This document shows positions 53,222-64,000 of a stretch of 64,000 bases of DNA, one piece after another; position 1 is the stretch's first letter; every line of letters starts with the position of its first letter. Position numbers and translations under genes: made by a program. The notes beneath the pieces are model-generated. The model saw only the letters and a list, made by a program, of their open reading frames with translations. It did not search any database and was not told where the DNA came from. The DNA is taken from contig OZ005695.1 in NCBI GenBank assembly GCA_963930775.1, forward strand, positions 6,262,001 to 6,326,000, given 5' to 3'. Source of the DNA: Cliona cf. orientalis (lineage: Eukaryota > Porifera > Demospongiae > Clionaida > Clionaidae).

Positions 53222-55869
53222 ACATTCTTATGCCACACACAAGCACACATGTATGCAACAGACCCACTCACACACATTCTACCATGCACTCACCTTGAGC
53301 ACAGTAGTGCAAGTTGGAGTCAATGGAAGAGGCTCTGGGGATGTCATGTTTACGGTTAAACTTCTTTTTGGATTTCTAACAAAAAATATATGCATGTAAT
53401 ACATGTAAGTGCCAGTGCACATGCATGCGCTGTCTGAATAATGGTGCTTACCGGTGTTGATAGCTTCATGACACCACTTGCCTGCATAGTGAATGGAAGG
53501 ATCTTACAACAATGAAGAATACCACATAATTATACTACACAAGATTTATTGATAATAATTTTGGTGTGTGGTGGTCCACCCATGCAAGTGGGTTGATGTG
53601 GTCAGAGAGTGTACACTGCTAGCTACTTGAGGTTAGACCACCAAGCACTCCCACCATGCCATGCCTGGCCATAGATTGCCTGCCCGCCTGTTGCCTTACT
53701 AGGAGCTAGTGAGCCAGCACCCAGGAATCACATTGTCAGTATGTAGTTAGCAGGGCTTCAAGTAGGCAGCCCGGAACATGAAAAGTTGTACAGGGACTAT
53801 CATCTACCAACTAAGAAGACATTTCAACTTCCCAATGATGACATTTCTAATGCTTTGATGACTCTTGTTTGACTATTAGATCATATGCATACACAAACAC
53901 CTTTAACACACACACACACACACACACACACACGATCTACGAGACTACTACTATGATTTACTTACAGTTAGCTGCTCTGCTGCTTCAGTCACGGCTACTA
54001 AGCCGTGTTTCTTGGCAATCTCCACGGGTGTTTTGTTATCAGGACCTTTTTGGAGAAGATAGTGAGCTCTCTCCTCAATGAACCATGGCTGAAGGAGAAT
54101 ATCCAGGGACTGAGTCAGCTTGCGGCGAGTGCACATGTGGAGCAGGTTCTCCGCTGGACTGAAATTACCTATGATATTATTGTGTTTAAATTGAGTAAGC
54201 ATGCTCTGCGTGATAAATGCATGGGTAACCCTACAATGGTCATACTCTCTAGCCCCACCATTCCATTGTAAAAGTGGTGTGACATTGAAATAATATCAGG
54301 GGTGAGCCAGGGGACAGTGTTACTCTAGGTTGTATGCTGACTCTTCTACTCTTGGGTGTGCATAGTAATAATTATTACAATAATACGATGATGTTGTGCT
54401 ATCTTGCCGTGTGCATGGAAAATGGCAGGTAGCATAACTCACACCAGCAAATATGTACACAATCACTTTAGAACTTGCAACTTTTCACCTGTAGGCAGTG
54501 AGTGTAGCTAAGCAAATTAGCTGAAGCCCGACTCAGTCACCAGCACCTTAATCGCTAAGCATCCTACAAGCAAGCATTTAGGCAGCACAAAAATTGAAAC
54601 CTCTAAAGTTAATTACGAGTAATAGCAAACTCGTTCATAAACTGCAAGATGTTACGCATGGTGTTTGGTTTTAATTTAGGGTTAGCCATGCTAGAGTGAG
54701 TTTGAAGGTGGTAATATTATGTGGGAGGTGGAGGCCACATCAAGGGCAGCCCTAGTCACTCACCACAGAGAAGCCAGGCCAGTATCCACTCTGGGAGGTC
54801 AGCTGGCTGGATATCTTTGAGGATCTCACTGATCACTTGATCAGCGTTCATGGTGGCTTCTCTGTCCTTGTCATCGCAGTTGGCAAGGTAGGCCACTACA
54901 GCGGCCAGCATGGCTACCTGACTAGACCCACGTTTCGTTGGAAGACTGCTGGCCAGGGCCTCAATTGGACTCTGAACCTTCAGCTGGAACTGTGGGAAGC
55001 AGGAGTCTTCATTACGAGCCAGTAGAACAGTGATATTCACAATGCCTGGCTTGGGAAACACTGTTGATGGTGTGCACATAATGTGTGTGTTTGTGTGTGT
55101 GTGTGTGTAGGGCAAGGATTATGATAGGTTGCCTACATGTGTCCTCGTGTGTATATATACGTTGTATAATTTGAAAAACGTTTATATTAGCCCTGATATT
55201 GACGGCATCCAACAGTTCACTGAAACTGCTGCCCAGCTTACAACTACAAGAGGTCAGTGACCTTGTGAAACCCATGAGTGCAACACTATTGGTATGATTC
55301 AGTTTCTACTATTGATTTTGACTGACCTGGGAACATTGCCCTGACAGTGCGTGGTCCAAGCAGTGCAGTAGGAAGAGTGCCAAACTTGCTACTCTCACCC
55401 TCATAGTAGAGGTCCAGGGTAAGGAACGAGTTCTTGGGGATTTCTCTGCGAAATTCAATCACTACCACCTGCTCCTTCTACAATGTCATGTTAATAATAA
55501 TAATATTATTAAAACTCTGGGCTAACAGTATGTCTGGGATAGCTTTCAGTTTCAATTTTTGAGATACAGTAATGGCACATCTATAGACAATCATGATCAT
55601 CAATGTACAAGAATAATATGTTCGATAATAATAACAATGCAAACGGAGTTCTAGTTTTATGAGATAAATATTCAAATTTTTGCAAACTGTAGAAGACAAG
55701 CTACACATTATTGTGACAAATAAACCACAAGCTACTGCAAGTAAGCTACTAGTCTACTGAGTAGCTAGTGTTAGCGCGATGCCGATCGCATAAGACATGA
55801 TAATTTTGTAGTTGGGCTTACCTCGAGAAGGAGAGAGGGGGGAGTCACAGTGGGAGCTGCAATAGCCAT
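47588..55869 (-). CDS. SH3 adaptor 2: beta/helical module, ankyrin-like segment, divergent SH3, Tyr motifs, PEKP repeats
   Basis: Fourteen exons were read: 55869-55822, 55477-55327, 55045-54764, 54153-53966, 53481-53452, 53375-53294, 53112-53078, 52996-52940, 51607-51569, 51424-50954, 50867-50751, 50683-50588, 49730-49629 and 49549-47588. They close to 1219 aa. Residues about 17-67 are beta-rich (VVVIEFRREI, FLTLDLYYEGE) and 67-160 helical. Residues 161-223 look ankyrin-like (ENLLHMCTRRKLTQSLDILL, TPVEIAKKHGL). An SH3-like fold at about 440-495 lacks the usual Trp. Tyrosine motifs include DYDRV, VYKIP, two IYDVP and YMKVP. Residues about 936-1025 are PEKP-type repeats. The N-terminal order resembles the DBB region of BCAP/BANK/Dof, without TIR. 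A phosphotyrosine signalling scaffold is inferred. Confidence 0.85.
48173..48440 (-). repeat. Coding minisatellite, PEKP proline repeats
   Basis: A degenerate tandem repeat encodes units such as LPEKPLPELPEKP and LPDKPLPELPDKP inside the last exon of adaptor 2. Each unit holds PxxP cores. Copy number would be expected to vary between individuals. Confidence 0.85.
50414..50435. repeat. Poly(G) tract, 22 bases
   Basis: An uninterrupted G run in an adaptor 2 intron, followed by CACCCTCTGTATCAAAC. That tail resembles the right arm of the poly(G)-bearing element at 39695. Confidence 0.9.
52638..52886. mobile_element. Poly(G)-bearing inverted-repeat element, 249 bp
   Basis: Ends ACAGGGTTTTATCTG and CAGATAAACCCCTGT are inverted copies with one mismatch. 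A 27-G run (52664-52690) follows the left arm, and a G-rich run (52843-52861) precedes the right arm. It lies in an adaptor 2 intron. Confidence 0.75.
53185..53225. repeat. (CA)n microsatellite
   Basis: A dinucleotide run in an adaptor 2 intron. Further CA/GT runs lie at 53909-53933 and 55083-55109 in the same gene. Confidence 0.95.
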
Positions 55870-57198
55870 CATTCACCACATCAATTTGCGTACTGCACAC
55901 ACACTCGAAAGATGTGTTTTTCAAGGATGCCCACGCCCACCACAAAAAATATGCGCGCTAGTGACGCACTTTCCAACACAATAATAATGTATTCACTGTC
56001 GTTTCCGGGTACATGCACGTTATTACAAAAATATTCATCTGATTGATTTTATATTCATAAGCATGGCTGTATAATAACATGTATGGCTCAGAGTTGACCA
56101 TGGGCTGATGTCACACTCACAGTCTAGTATGTGCGGTGATCAATAAACTCATGCACAGTGAACCATGCAGCTAAATAATTACCCTGTGCGCACAAGAATC
56201 ATAGTATTAGTCATGCAAGTAATGTTCACTATTAGCGATCATTAACTCTGGGGACCAGGCTGGACATAGTGTGCGTTTAGGTGCATGGAAATATTGAAAC
56301 TGGTTTATTTATTAAAATAATTGATTAACAGCTGTCATAATAACATTGTTGTCACTATAATAATAATAATTATCAAGAGAGTGGGGCTCACTCAGTGATT
56401 AGCCCCAGCAGTGGCATTATTCTTATGCAAGATTATACATTTCTATGACAATATTATGTCTTGATAGACGAGAACGAGAGTTCTTTACTTGCCACATACT
56501 TCATATACATACATAGCCGCTTACTGTTTTCTGCAGCACAAAGAAACAGAATATTAGCAAATTGTGGTGAGCACTATACAGAATTGCAGTTTACCAACGG
56601 GCAACAGCAGTATAATACTATCTGTATTATCAAGGGCTTACAGCGGTCTACACACCCTTGATACTACAATGTCATAATATTTCATGTATTCTGGTGATCA
56701 TGCAGCGAAGATCGCACAATCATACCATAGTGTCCCGGGTAAGCACCCAAACCCAAACCCCAATGTTTACCTGGAATCAAAATTCCACACGTTTGTATAG
56801 AAGCGGTACATGGGCACTTACCTAGGAGTGGGCGCTTGCCTGGTATGGGTGAAGCAAATACTACAATCTGATGGGTCAAGTCAATGCTCCCATACACTGT
56901 AGTGTCCCACCAAACACCAACTCCTGGGTAAGCGCTGCATTTCAAGGGGCCACTAGTATTGTAGCAGCTTCTATATAATATTTTTAGTGTCTGGAAGGTT
57001 CTATGACAGCCGTGGAGGGGGTGTTTACCTAGGAGCTAAGTCATACTGAAACCGGCTACCAGGTTCAGGAAAAGTCCTAGGGAATAGGTATGCTACAGTT
57101 AAAAGGATCAGTGCAACCAAGTTGGTGTTAGAGAGGAGAGGGGGCATATTCTCAGTAGGATATCAATAAAAGGGCACTGATACTTGATATAACAGTCT
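55870..57198. other. Intergenic region between adaptor 2 and the mind bomb-like gene
   Basis: It contains the adaptor 2 promoter side, then two degenerate copies of the TAGTGTCCC element (about 56727-56850 and 56900-56990). No exon was recognised. Confidence 0.5.
56727..56850. mobile_element. MITE with splice-donor-like ends, third copy
   Basis: It starts TAGTGTCCCGGGTAAGCACC and ends GGGCGCTTGCCTGG. It is related to the copies at 18131 and 30818. A further partial copy begins TAGTGTCCCACCAAACACC at about 56901. Confidence 0.6.

Positions 57199-64000
<6,802 letters not shown>

Noticed and set aside
53034-53399. His/Thr repeat frames
   Set aside because: Produced by the (CA)n microsatellite; the real coding information on the minus strand is three small exons.
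47588-55869. Adaptor 2 as a p130Cas orthologue
   Set aside because: Cas proteins start with the SH3 domain and have a C-terminal focal-adhesion domain; here the SH3-like fold is central and an N-terminal beta/helical plus ankyrin-like region precedes it.

Overview
The window is nuclear DNA from an animal, most likely an early-branching one such as a demosponge (Amphimedon is my best guess, by inference). The genes are intron-rich with GT-AG splice sites and sit close together. They include animal families: a mind bomb ubiquitin ligase, a TRIM-NHL protein, Rac, ARMC1 and an MTFR1-type fission regulator. The space between exons is full of short inverted-repeat elements, microsatellites and poly(G) tracts. 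One 200-N assembly gap lies at 45912-46111.

Layout: ENDOV (+, 5' exons missing) 721-2699; RIOK1 (-) 2762-6066; SF3B5 (-) 6288-9153; Rac (+) 9405-14886; a membrane-anchored CBM21 glycogen-binding protein (-) 16293-17079; a CCDC166-like coiled-coil protein (-) 17317-21411; SH3 adaptor 1 (+) 21649-29444; TMLHE (-) 29839-31896; an intronless TRIM-NHL gene (+) 32677-34890; ARMC1 (-) 35743-40083; MTFR1-like (+) 40633 to about 45615; SH3 adaptor 2 (-) 47588-55869; and a mind bomb-like ANK-RING gene (-) 57199 to beyond 64000, with a tRNA-Phe(GAA) in one of its introns. Exons were placed by reading splice sites and checking that phases add up. ENDOV, RIOK1, SF3B5, Rac, CCDC166-like, adaptor 1, TMLHE, ARMC1 and adaptor 2 close in frame throughout.

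Most neighbouring genes are divergent or convergent. Three divergent pairs start within about 240-550 bp of each other (SF3B5/Rac, CCDC166-like/adaptor 1, ARMC1/MTFR1-like), which suggests shared promoters. ARMC1 and MTFR1-like both belong to families tied to mitochondrial dynamics, so their shared upstream region may be more than chance.

The most novel content is a pair of large adaptor genes, 984 and 1219 aa. They share an N-terminal beta-sandwich-plus-helical module, an SH3 fold split by an intron at the same place and phase, tyrosine motifs of the SH2-ligand type, and long proline-rich tails. Adaptor 2 also has an ankyrin-like segment that recalls the DBB region of BCAP/BANK/Dof, but without a TIR domain. 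A second candidate is the CBM21 protein: an N-terminal membrane anchor, a possible LC3-interacting motif and a C-terminal glycogen-binding domain give it the layout of the glycophagy receptor STBD1, built on a different carbohydrate-binding fold.
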